From positions 1 to 8,064 of the forward strand of contig CALPVM020000096.1 in NCBI GenBank assembly GCA_943327015.2: a stretch of 8,064 bases of DNA, given 5' to 3'. Below are positions 1 through 5,861 of the stretch, piece by piece. Positions within the stretch are counted from its first letter, which is position 1; each line of letters opens with the position of its first letter. The notes beneath the pieces are model-generated. The model saw only the letters and a program-made list of their open reading frames with translations, had not been told where the DNA came from and did no database searches. A program made the translations under genes and the position numbers. The DNA comes from Akkermansia muciniphila. Its GTDB lineage: Bacteria > Pseudomonadota > Gammaproteobacteria > Burkholderiales > Burkholderiaceae_C.

Positions 1-1700
1 GGCAATTCTGGCTTTTGTAGCGCTACTGCAGGTTCAGGCGTTGCTACTTTTGGCACCACTGGAGTGGTGGCTGCTACCTCAGGTACTGTAGGCTGGGGAT
101 CTACCCCTGCCAGAGCTTTTTTGGCTGGCAATTGAGGCTTTTTAACAACCTTGGCAGGCAGCTCAACGCGACAATCCGTTTTTTCGAGCATGGTGACCCA
201 AGGGGCTTTATAACTTTGCAACTGCAGCGCTAAATCGTTCAGAGCGAGTTCATCGGTGCTACCGATTTCCGGCTCTAAGCCTAGAGCGGCTGTAAGCCGG
301 TTCTCAGATACCTGCACTTGTGAGAGTGCTTGGTACTTACGAAGCAAACTCAAAATAGCAGCCGTGTTGTTGCTGACCAGGTCAAGCTGGCTTTGAGAAA
401 GCGCATTTTGGCGGTTGCGTGTTACTTCAGAAATTTTACGGTCAGTGGCGTAAATGGCATCTGCGTGTTCGTACTGGTTGCGTGCATTCACCAACTGTAA
501 ACGTGCCAAGTGTACCTGCGTAATAACCGCCAACTGGGCTGCTACACGACGCTGGTCTGACAGAGCAACACCAGCCTCTGCCATTTTGATTTGGGTAGCC
601 CCGGTAAACAAGTTCATCAAATTGAAAGACACCTGCAGGCCCGCTTCGTTCCAATTTCTGTTAACCAGATAGCTGTCTGAGTCGTACTTGATTCCGTAGT
701 TGAAAGTAATGTTAGGGAATAACCGCGCCAAGGTTCTTCGGGTTTCATCACGTGCGATGCGGGTGTTGTAGTGCTGTTCGCGCAAATCAGGATTTTGGGA
801 TAGTGCAACCTCCTCCATGCAACCCACAGCGACTTTCATGACTTGGTCGTCGATGTTGATTAGATCCCGCTCGGCAAGGGGAATAACAGGTCCTACCGGT
901 GCATTAATCAAGGAAGCAAGGTCAATTTGGGCAGAAGACATCTCTTGGCTGATTGACTCTAATAACCGGAGGTTTTCCATGAGCTGACGCTGATAGCGCA
1001 AAGATTCCAGCGGACTACGAATACGCTCAGCCTCTGCTCTCCTGGCGTCAGCCAAGGCATCCTGGGCCAAATCGATTGTTTGGGCAACTTCATCGCGCAA
1101 CAATTGGGCCGATGCCGCACGCCAATAGGCTGTGCGCACATCCTGCATGAGCAAATGCATAGCTTTGCGGCGTCTTTCAGACGCGATTAAAAAACGATTG
1201 GTCTGCTGCTGTGCTCCGTAGTACCCTAAGCCAACATCCAGAAGGCTCCAAGTTAATCCTAGTTCACTGGTGGTGTGTTGCCGGTCAGATGAAATAAACC
1301 TGTTGGTAACAGGAGTTTGGGTGCTTGGGTCAAGGCTGTTGCTAATGCGATCATTGTTACGCCAGGAATACCCAGCTTGAGCTAAAACTTTAGGCAGCAT
1401 ATCCATCTTTGCGATGTCTACTTGGCCTAATGCCAAAGCTTCTTCCATGAGCTTGGTGCGGCGATCCAAATTGTATTTCAGCGCTCTTGCAAGCGCCTCC
1501 TCAAGGGTCAAGGGTTCCACAATGGGTTCCACCCCTTCACGAATCGCTGCGGTGTCTGCACTTGTCAAAGGCTGCAGGTCAGACGTTGTCAACGCATCCG
1601 GCTGAATACTGGCACAACCTGCAGCCAAAACGCAAGCTAGAGCTACCATAGTTAAACGCACGGGTCTTTGTAATTGTTCAGTTTTTGATTTTGCGGACAT
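1..1700 (-). CDS. TolC-family outer-membrane efflux lipoprotein, partial (C-terminus beyond left edge)
   Basis: An open frame of 566 codons reads on the minus strand from ATG at 1698-1700 to the left edge without a stop. The start has a short basic n-region, a hydrophobic stretch (residues 16-28) and a lipobox, L-A-A-G-Cys29, so the mature protein should be a lipid-anchored outer-membrane protein. Residues 63-265 and about 295-475 look like the two repeated OEP domains of TolC/OprM-type channels, beginning LTLEEALARAL and including a conserved LFPNITF segment near 328-334, with long amphipathic, coiled-coil-like helices. By family knowledge, such trimers form the exit duct of tripartite efflux pumps or type I secretion systems; no pump or adaptor gene is in view, so the substrate is unknown. 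After residue about 500 comes a Pro/Ala/Val/Lys-rich tail longer than in typical TolC proteins. No strong Shine-Dalgarno precedes the start. The family call is firm; the specific role is not. Confidence 0.9.
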   Translation of the reverse strand, partial: MSAKSKTEQLQRPVRLTMVALACVLAAGCASIQPDALTTSDLQPLTSADTAAIREGVEPIVEPLTLEEALARALKYNLDRRTKLMEEALALGQVDIAKMDMLPKVLAQAGYSWRNNDRISNSLDPSTQTPVTNRFISSDRQHTTSELGLTWSLLDVGLGYYGAQQQTNRFLIASERRRKAMHLLMQDVRTAYWRAASAQLLRDEVAQTIDLAQDALADARRAEAERIRSPLESLRYQRQLMENLRLLESISQEMSSAQIDLASLINAPVGPVIPLAERDLINIDDQVMKVAVGCMEEVALSQNPDLREQHYNTRIARDETRRTLARLFPNITFNYGIKYDSDSYLVNRNWNEAGLQVSFNLMNLFTGATQIKMAEAGVALSDQRRVAAQLAVITQVHLARLQLVNARNQYEHADAIYATDRKISEVTRNRQNALSQSQLDLVSNNTAAILSLLRKYQALSQVQVSENRLTAALGLEPEIGSTDELALNDLALQLQSYKAPWVTMLEKTDCRVELPAKVVKKPQLPAKKALAGVDPQPTVPEVAATTPVVPKVATPEPAVALQKPEL

Positions 1701-1722
1701 TCGTATCTAACAAAGAAGGTAA

Positions 1723-1752
1723 TTTAAATACTTGATTTTATACAATTGTCAA
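1723..1752 (-). promoter_or_regulatory. candidate promoter for the TolC-family gene
   Basis: On the minus strand a perfect -35 hexamer TTGACA (1747-1752) is followed after 18 bases by TTTAAA (1723-1728; 4 of 6 matches to TATAAT). This would place transcription start about 15 bases before the ATG. A second possible pair lies just upstream on the same strand, TTGCAA (1780-1785) and TATATT (1756-1761), also 18 apart. In such AT-rich DNA these matches are only suggestive. Confidence 0.3.
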
Positions 1753-1761
1753 TAAAATATA

Positions 1762-1789
1762 TTGACTGCATGCTTTAACTTGCAATAAT
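1762..1789 (+). promoter_or_regulatory. candidate promoter for the small ORF or the hydrolase
   Basis: TTGACT (5 of 6) at 1762-1767 and AATAAT (5 of 6) at 1784-1789 are 16 bases apart on the plus strand. The predicted start, near 1796, lies just before a six-codon ORF (1811-1831) and the 37-codon ORF at 1844. It is about 325 bases from the hydrolase start, so it would give that gene a long leader if it serves it. Confidence 0.3.
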
Positions 1790-1843
1790 TAAAAAATAGA
1801 CAGAAAAACTATGCGTCTTGCTGGGCTATAAGGAAATAGCACT

Positions 1844-1957
1844 ATGCGCGCATATGGTTCCAGTGCGGCTGGACAAACGCTGGTTGCTGATAAAGACACC
1901 ATAAGAACTGCACGCGGAATTTTAGACATTATATGTTGTAAATTCAATATAAATTAA
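1844..1957 (+). CDS. possible small protein, 37 residues, function unknown
   Basis: ATG at 1844 opens 37 codons ending in TAA at 1955-1957, too short to be found by a usual length cutoff. AAGGA (1830-1834) sits 9 bases before the ATG, a better ribosome-binding site than those of the flanking genes, and a candidate promoter lies 55 bases upstream. A six-codon ORF (1811-1831) ends inside that Shine-Dalgarno sequence, an arrangement that could couple translation. The product begins MRAYGSSAAGQ and ends in a hydrophobic, cysteine-containing stretch (ILDIICC). I recognise no domain. The last codons overlap the left arm of the inverted repeat at 1941-1973. It could equally be a chance ORF or the remnant of a lost gene; signals outside the coding part are the main support. 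Confidence 0.3.
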   Translation: MRAYGSSAAGQTLVADKDTIRTARGILDIICCKFNIN

Positions 1958-1973
1958 TCATTTATATTGAATT
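1941..1973. repeat. perfect 13-bp inverted repeat, AT-rich
   Basis: AATTCAATATAAA (1941-1953) is exactly mirrored by TTTATATTGAATT (1961-1973) around a 7-base centre (1954-1960). The motif ATTAATC also occurs twice, at 1953-1959 and 1971-1977, 18 bases apart. There is no GC-rich stem or following T-run, so a rho-independent terminator is unlikely. It could be an operator for a dimeric regulator or a weak RNA hairpin. Confidence 0.6.
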
Positions 1974-2121
1974 AATCTTTAAACTGATGACCTTACAGGT
2001 TTCAAGAGCACACTCTTTAGATTCGCTCATTTAAGATACAAATCCCTAATTAACAGCCAAAAAATACAAAAAGTGTAAAAAACGCGTTATCGTTTACCTT
2101 GTGTCCACTTAGAGTAACCGA

Positions 2122-2943
2122 ATGCAGGTCATTGACTCACACCAGCACATGGCAAATAAAAAGTTCGAAGAAGTACAAACCTACAAAGATACGCCCCCAA
2201 GTCCGCTACTGCTGGCATTGGAGGTGCGTGCTGCATTTGAATTTTGCAGTGTTTTACCCAGTTGGCCGGCATTGATGTCTGCTCCAGTTGGAGATGGTCA
2301 CCCTGTAATGGTGCTGCCGGGTCTTTCTACTAGCGATGCATCCACTCTGCCGATGCGGGGTTATCTGCAAAATTTAGGCTACAAAATGTCGGGGTGGAAC
2401 CAAAGCTACAACTTTGGCATGCGCGCAGGTGTTTTGGAACGTGCCAAACAACACGTAATGGAAGAATGTGAGGCCTATGGCGAAAAAGTTAGCCTGATTG
2501 GCTGGAGTTTGGGCGGAATCATGGCGCGCGAAATTGCCAAAGATTTGCCTGATCATGTGCGTGGTGTAATCACCATGGGCAGCCCGTTTGCGGGCACACG
2601 CAGCAGTACGAACGCTTATAGAGTGTATGAAATCACAAGCGAGAGGTCGGTGCATACCGACATGGAAGAATACGATTTACCCTCAGCACCGCCCATGCCT
2701 ACGACCTCTATTTTTTCAAGAACGGATGGCATTGTTTCGTGGCGCTCAAGTGTGCAAGAACCTTGTAAGAACAACCCAAACACCGAGAACGTTGAAGTTT
2801 TGGCAAGCCATTTAGGACTACCTTTAAGCCCGTTAGTTTGGTGGGCTGTAGCAGATAGGCTGGCTCAACCGCTGGGTCAATGGAAAAAGTTTAACCGCAA
2901 CGGGTTTGTTCAAAAACTACTGTACCCAGATCCTCACCGTTGA
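2122..2943 (+). CDS. alpha/beta hydrolase (esterase/lipase-like)
   Basis: This 273-residue protein has the features of a complete serine alpha/beta hydrolase. The stretch H60-PVMVLPGL matches the first core strand and the oxyanion-hole region. The nucleophile elbow is G127-W128-S129-L130-G131-G132, giving Ser129 as nucleophile. Asp202 (in R-T-D-G-I-V-S-W) and His230 (in A-S-H-L-G) are well placed to complete the triad. M-G-S-P-F-A-G at 152-158 is typical of the lipase/PGAP1-like branch. No signal peptide is seen, so a cytoplasmic esterase or lipase is likely; the substrate cannot be told. The start has only a weak AGAG-type ribosome-binding site, and an internal start is possible because the first 25 residues are not obviously conserved. 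The gene stands alone on its strand and converges on ppa 31 bases away. The fold is firm; the exact function is open. Confidence 0.85.
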   Translation: MQVIDSHQHMANKKFEEVQTYKDTPPSPLLLALEVRAAFEFCSVLPSWPALMSAPVGDGHPVMVLPGLSTSDASTLPMRGYLQNLGYKMSGWNQSYNFGMRAGVLERAKQHVMEECEAYGEKVSLIGWSLGGIMAREIAKDLPDHVRGVITMGSPFAGTRSSTNAYRVYEITSERSVHTDMEEYDLPSAPPMPTTSIFSRTDGIVSWRSSVQEPCKNNPNTENVEVLASHLGLPLSPLVWWAVADRLAQPLGQWKKFNRNGFVQKLLYPDPHR

Positions 2944-2954
2944 ATGAGGATCTG
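2927..2954. terminator. stem-loop between convergent genes
   Basis: CAGATCCTCA (2927-2936) is a perfect inverted repeat of TGAGGATCTG (2945-2954) with an 8-base loop that contains the hydrolase stop codon (2941-2943). It lies between two convergent genes, where a bidirectional terminator is expected. Neither strand shows a proper T-run right after the stem, so it may act as a weak terminator or as 3'-end protection for mRNA. Confidence 0.45.
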
Positions 2955-2974
2955 AGAACTAAAAACAACTCGCT

Positions 2975-3511
2975 TTACGCCTTTTGTTTTTTATAGTTTT
3001 CGATGCCATCCAAGATTTCTTTACGGGCAGATTCCGGCCCCTCCCAACCCAACACCTTGACCCATTTGCCTGCTTCAAGGTCTTTGTAATGTTCAAAAAA
3101 GTGTGCAATGGTTTTAAGTTGCAACTCGTTTAAATCTTCAGGTTTTTGCAAATGCTTGTAAATAGACAAAATTTTGTCAGTGGGCACAGCAAGCACTTTG
3201 CCGTCTTCGCCCGCCTCGTCTTGCATTTTTAATATGCCAATGGCACGGCATGGCACCACTACACCTGGAAACAATGGAAAAGGTGTGATTACCAACACAT
3301 CTACCGGGTCACCATCACCGGAAATGGTTTGTGGCACATAACCGTAGTTGGTAGGATAGTGCATGGCTGTGCTCATGAAACGATCCACAAAAATGGCGCC
3401 GGAGGCCTTATCTACCTCATACTTTACAGGGTCTGCATTCATCGGAATTTCGATGACAACATTAAATGCATCAGGTACTTTGGAGCCAGGAGTAACGTTA
3501 TTAAGAGACAT
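2975..3511 (-). CDS. ppa: inorganic pyrophosphatase, family I
   Basis: This 178-residue protein is a full-length bacterial family I pyrophosphatase, which hydrolyses pyrophosphate to two phosphates in the cytoplasm, using Mg2+, and so pulls biosynthetic reactions forward. The signature D66-G67-D68-P69-V70-D71 is intact. With a constant +1 offset, the other E. coli active-site residues are present: Glu21, Lys30, Arg44, Tyr56, Asp98, Asp103, Lys105, Tyr142 and Lys143. The length matches the hexameric prokaryotic type (E. coli 175 residues). The ATG at 3509-3511 is the natural start, as the preceding frame gives no family-like extension, although the ribosome-binding site is weak. It is a single gene converging on the hydrolase and divergent from the tRNA gene. 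Nothing appears unusual. Confidence 0.97.
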   Translation of the reverse strand: MSLNNVTPGSKVPDAFNVVIEIPMNADPVKYEVDKASGAIFVDRFMSTAMHYPTNYGYVPQTISGDGDPVDVLVITPFPLFPGVVVPCRAIGILKMQDEAGEDGKVLAVPTDKILSIYKHLQKPEDLNELQLKTIAHFFEHYKDLEAGKWVKVLGWEGPESARKEILDGIENYKKQKA

Positions 3512-3646
3512 AGGTGTTTTTTGGTGATTGAGAAAAGTGTGTCCGAAGTTGATTTTACTGATTCAAACTGTCTGGAATGAAAAAATTACACATTTTTTGA
3601 TCGAATGGTTCATTTCAAGAAATTGGGAAATCATGACGTTATGTGC

Positions 3647-3655
3647 TGGTACAAT
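3647..3655 (+). promoter_or_regulatory. extended -10 promoter of tRNA-Leu
   Basis: TG-G-TACAAT at 3647-3655 is an extended -10 element (TACAAT matches 5 of 6). The mature tRNA begins 20 bases later, a usual leader length for a tRNA transcript. No good -35 hexamer is seen at 16-18 bases upstream, which fits an extended -10 promoter. Confidence 0.5.
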
Positions 3656-3675
3656 TACGGTTTGATTTAGCGTGT

Positions 3676-3769
3676 GCCCGGATGGTGAAATAGGTAGACA
3701 CAGCGGACTTAAAATCCGCCGCTTTCGTTAATAGCGGGCGTACCGGTTCGATTCCGGTTCCGGGCACCA
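3676..3769 (+). tRNA. tRNA-Leu (anticodon UAA)
   Basis: A complete class II tRNA folds here. The acceptor stem is GCCCGGA (3676-3682) with TCCGGGC (3759-3765), followed by discriminator A and an encoded CCA (3767-3769). The anticodon stem GCGGA/TCCGC encloses the loop CTTAAAA, giving anticodon TAA (3710-3712), which reads UUA and UUG leucine codons. The T arm is ACCGG-TTCGATT-CCGGT (3742-3758). A long variable region of 22 bases (3720-3741), with a CGCT/AGCG stem, is expected for leucine tRNAs, though it is longer than the 15 bases of the E. coli counterpart. It is transcribed alone from its own promoter. Confidence 0.97.
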
Positions 3770-3793
3770 GTAGCTCTTTTTTAGGTGTTTCAG

Positions 3794-3812
3794 CTTGTCT
3801 CAAGTTGTATCA
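3794..3812 (+). repeat. 19-base direct repeat, copy 1 (tandem TTGTCTCAAG-like units)
   Basis: CTTGTCTCAAGTTGTATCA matches copy 2 at 3869-3887 at 17 of 19 positions. Each copy is itself made of two roughly 10-base units: TTGTCTCAAG (3795-3804) and TTGTATCAAA (3805-3814) here. This copy lies in the loop of an imperfect hairpin formed by 3779-3790 and 3813-3826. Confidence 0.7.
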
Positions 3813-3834
3813 AAACACCCCTAAAACATCATGT

Positions 3835-3868
3835 AACCCGTTGATTTGTATAGATCAGCGGGTTTTTT
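3835..3868 (+). terminator. rho-independent terminator of tRNA-Leu
   Basis: AACCCGTTGAT (3835-3845) pairs with ATCAGCGGGTT (3854-3864), 11 pairs including one G-T wobble, around an 8-base loop. It is followed directly by a T-run (3863-3868). It lies 66 bases after the CCA end and is the clear stop for the tRNA transcript; it also insulates umuDC from it. Confidence 0.88.
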
Positions 3869-3887
3869 CTTGTCTAAAGTTGTCTCA
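3869..3887 (+). repeat. 19-base direct repeat, copy 2
   Basis: CTTGTCTAAAGTTGTCTCA matches copy 1 at 17 of 19 positions, 75 bases downstream, directly after the terminator T-run. Its two units are TTGTCTAAAG (3870-3879) and TTGTCTCACT (3880-3889), so the region holds four related 10-base units in two tandem pairs. Confidence 0.7.
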
Positions 3888-4023
3888 CTCTTTCGGACTC
3901 CTTAAGCTGACAATTTCGACTTTGTGCTCCCGGCCAATTTTTTACCGCCTTTCCACGCCACCTCTGCCCAAAGTTGGGAATAACAGTAAAAAGGTTTAGG
4001 CAGTACTAAAAAAACACGCCCCT

Positions 4024-4051
4024 TTGCAATTGGCTTAAAACTCATTATACT
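4024..4051 (+). promoter_or_regulatory. umuDC promoter
   Basis: TTGCAA (4024-4029; 4 of 6) and TATACT (4046-4051; 5 of 6) are separated by 16 bases. The -10 hexamer shares its last two bases with the LexA box. Transcription should begin near 4058, leaving a leader of only about a dozen bases before the umuD ATG at 4070. Confidence 0.6.
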
Positions 4052-4065
4052 GTACATAAATACAG
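4050..4065. promoter_or_regulatory. LexA (SOS) box of umuDC
   Basis: CTGT-ACATAAAT-ACAG is a perfect match to the CTGT-N8-ACAG LexA operator, within the wider TACTGT...ACAGCA (4048-4067). It overlaps the -10 element and the predicted transcription start, so bound LexA would block RNA polymerase until DNA damage triggers RecA-dependent LexA cleavage. It ends only 4 bases before the umuD start codon. Confidence 0.93.
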
Positions 4066-4069
4066 CATA

Positions 4070-4513
4070 ATGAACAAGCTCATCTCCATCCATACCCAAC
4101 CTGTGCCAATATCAAAGGCGCAACACCTCATCAACGTACTGCCTGCACGGGTTGCCGCAGGCTTTCCTTCTCCAGCAGAAGACCATGCGGTTCAGCGCGT
4201 GGACTTAATGGCGCAACTCATCAAACACCCCCAAGCTACCTTTTTGCTGCGTGTGCGCGGGGAGAGCATGAAAGAAGCTGGCATTTTTGACAACGATGTG
4301 GTGCTGGTAGACCGAGCCATTACTCCGCGCTCCGGCCATGTCGTTATTGCCATGCTGGACGGTGAGTTTGTTTGTAAAACACTGTGGCAACGCGCTGGGC
4401 GTATCAAGCTCAAAGCGGCTAATGTGACGTATCCTGACATCATACCTACTGATAGCCAAACGGTAGAAATCTGGGGTGTGGTGGTGGCATCCATCAAACA
4501 GTTTGCGGTTTGA
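4070..4513 (+). CDS. umuD: UmuD, self-cleaving subunit of DNA polymerase V
   Basis: This 147-residue S24-family protein matches UmuD along its length. RecA filaments on single-stranded DNA induce autocleavage to UmuD', which joins UmuC to form translesion polymerase V. The expected cleavage bond is Ala30-Gly31 (in V-A-A-G-F-P-S-P), against Cys24-Gly25 in E. coli. The catalytic pair is Ser66 (in G-E-S-M) and Lys103 (in G-E-F-V-C-K), each with the same +6 offset from E. coli Ser60 and Lys97, so the protein should be active. The extra six residues lie before the cleavage site. The ATG at 4070 has no Shine-Dalgarno sequence because the LexA box sits immediately upstream, and no better start is available. 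umuC follows after 19 bases, in one SOS operon. Confidence 0.95.
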   Translation: MNKLISIHTQPVPISKAQHLINVLPARVAAGFPSPAEDHAVQRVDLMAQLIKHPQATFLLRVRGESMKEAGIFDNDVVLVDRAITPRSGHVVIAMLDGEFVCKTLWQRAGRIKLKAANVTYPDIIPTDSQTVEIWGVVVASIKQFAV

Positions 4514-4532
4514 CATGCAATTCAAGTAAGCC

Positions 4533-5846
4533 ATGTTCGCCCTAGTAGACGGTAATAATTTTTATGTAAGCTGTGAGCGGGTTTTTCGTCCCAGTCTTAT
4601 TGGTCGCCCTGTGGTGGTTCTGTCCAATAACGATGGTTGCGCTATTGCCCGCAGCAATGAAGCCAAAGCTCTGGGCATCAAAATGGGTGCCCCCTGGTTT
4701 CAAATAAGGCACTTTGAAGAATCGCATGGCTTGGTGGCTTTGTCGGCCAACTTTGCACTTTATGGTGACATGAGCGATCGTATGATGAGCCTGGCTGCTC
4801 CCTTAGGACACCGGCAAGAAATCTACAGCATTGATGAAAGTTTTGTAGACTTGTCTGGCATTGTGGGCGACCTGACTCGGCGGGGTTGCATTATCCGGCA
4901 ACGTATTTTGAAATGGATTGGTATTCCTTGCGGTATTGGCATGGGTGCAACCAAAACACTGGCAAAGCTGGCAAACCACATTGCAAAAACCGCTGAGCGT
5001 AAGCCCGGAAGCTACCCCGCTGCGTTTGCACAAGTGTGTAATTTGATTCATTTGCCTGCATCCGCATTAGATGCTTTGTTAGCCGCTACCCAGGTGGGCG
5101 ACATCTGGGGGGTGGGTAGGCGTATTGGTGCCCAGCTCAATGATGCAGGAGTTCACACTGCTCTTGACTTGGCACGTTTAGACCCCGCAACCGTGAAGCG
5201 ACGTTGGTCGGTGGTGCTGGAACGCACGGTGCGTGAACTGCAAGGTACTTCCTGCATTAGCCTAGAACACCAAGCACCGGCCAAGCTGCAAATAGCTTGC
5301 ACCCGCAGTTTTGGGCAAGCGGTGCTCGAGCATTCGGTATTGCAGCAAGCCATAACAGAATTTGCCAGCCGTGCCGCGCAAAAGCTGCGCATTCAAAACG
5401 GCAATGCAGCGCAAGTACTTACCTTTATCCGTACCAGTCCGTTTCGCGTACAAGATACGCAGTACTCACGCTCAACCGTAGTACCACTGCGAAGACCTTG
5501 CAGCGATACTCGCTCGATTACGCAGGCGGCACTTGCTGGACTCAATGCCATTTACCGCCCCGGTTATCGCTATGCCAAAGCCGGGGTCATGTTGTTGGAT
5601 ATTGCACCAGCCAGCTATGTGCAGCAGGAATTGATTCTTGAAGATTCAGATGTTGATGTTGCAAATGTAAAAGCAGACCGTTTGATGGAGACGCTAGACG
5701 CTATTAATCACCGCTTTGGCAGGGGTACGGTGTCGCTGGCCAGTAGTGGGCAGAGCAATGATGTGCGCGCCTGGGGCATGAAGCAGGAGCGGCGCACACC
5801 CGGCTATACAACAGATTGGGAGGGGCTAGCGGTAGTGCGGGCTTAA
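4533..5846 (+). CDS. umuC: UmuC, catalytic subunit of DNA polymerase V (Y-family)
   Basis: This 437-residue protein is a complete UmuC (E. coli 422). With UmuD'2 it copies damaged DNA with low fidelity during the SOS response. The family start F-A-L-V-D6-G-N-N-F-Y11 carries the first metal-binding Asp and the steric-gate Tyr11; Asp101-Glu102 (Y-S-I-D-E-S-F) supply the other catalytic acids. A helix-hairpin-helix-like segment lies near 189-203, the little-finger domain at about 245-355, and a DUF4113-type tail at about 385-435. After the conserved Y-R-Y-A-K-A-G-V-M-L (345-354), where E. coli has the clamp-binding motif QLNLF, this protein has Q-Q-E-L-I-L (364-369), a poor match. The gene follows umuD by 19 bases with only a weak AGTAAG before the ATG, suggesting coupled translation. 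It converges on the SelD fusion, 15 bases from its stop. Confidence 0.95.
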   Translation: MFALVDGNNFYVSCERVFRPSLIGRPVVVLSNNDGCAIARSNEAKALGIKMGAPWFQIRHFEESHGLVALSANFALYGDMSDRMMSLAAPLGHRQEIYSIDESFVDLSGIVGDLTRRGCIIRQRILKWIGIPCGIGMGATKTLAKLANHIAKTAERKPGSYPAAFAQVCNLIHLPASALDALLAATQVGDIWGVGRRIGAQLNDAGVHTALDLARLDPATVKRRWSVVLERTVRELQGTSCISLEHQAPAKLQIACTRSFGQAVLEHSVLQQAITEFASRAAQKLRIQNGNAAQVLTFIRTSPFRVQDTQYSRSTVVPLRRPCSDTRSITQAALAGLNAIYRPGYRYAKAGVMLLDIAPASYVQQELILEDSDVDVANVKADRLMETLDAINHRFGRGTVSLASSGQSNDVRAWGMKQERRTPGYTTDWEGLAVVRA

Positions 5847-5861
5847 CGGCAGGCTCGAAAG

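Larger units (their letters stand above)
1701..2121. other. AT-rich divergent intergenic region
   Basis: This stretch of about 420 bases separates the divergent efflux and hydrolase genes. It is much richer in A and T than its flanks. It holds promoter candidates facing both ways (1723-1789), a possible 37-codon ORF with a Shine-Dalgarno sequence (1830-1957), and a perfect 13-bp inverted repeat (1941-1973). Between 1974 and 2121 I see only AT-rich sequence with no clear promoter hexamers for the hydrolase gene. Confidence 0.7.
3770..4069. other. intergenic region between tRNA-Leu and umuD
   Basis: These 300 bases contain no convincing gene. They hold a bulged hairpin (3779-3826), two copies of a 19-base repeat (3794-3812 and 3869-3887), the tRNA terminator (3835-3868) and the umuD promoter with its LexA box (4024-4065). 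The part from 3890 to 4020 shows no recognisable signal. The 3' end of a tRNA is a common integration target, but no integrase gene or copy of the tRNA tail is seen here. Confidence 0.7.

Noticed and set aside
2374..2655. 93-codon frame on the minus strand inside the hydrolase gene
   Set aside because: It is antisense to the conserved catalytic core of the alpha/beta hydrolase and has no protein features of its own.
3805..3999. 64-codon open frame after tRNA-Leu
   Set aside because: It runs through the rho-independent terminator and the repeat copies, and its translation shows no domain or credible start signals.
3676..5846. tRNA-Leu plus umuDC as an intact genomic island
   Set aside because: There is no integrase, no duplicate of the tRNA 3' end, and no sharp change in base composition; only the short repeats hint at past integration.
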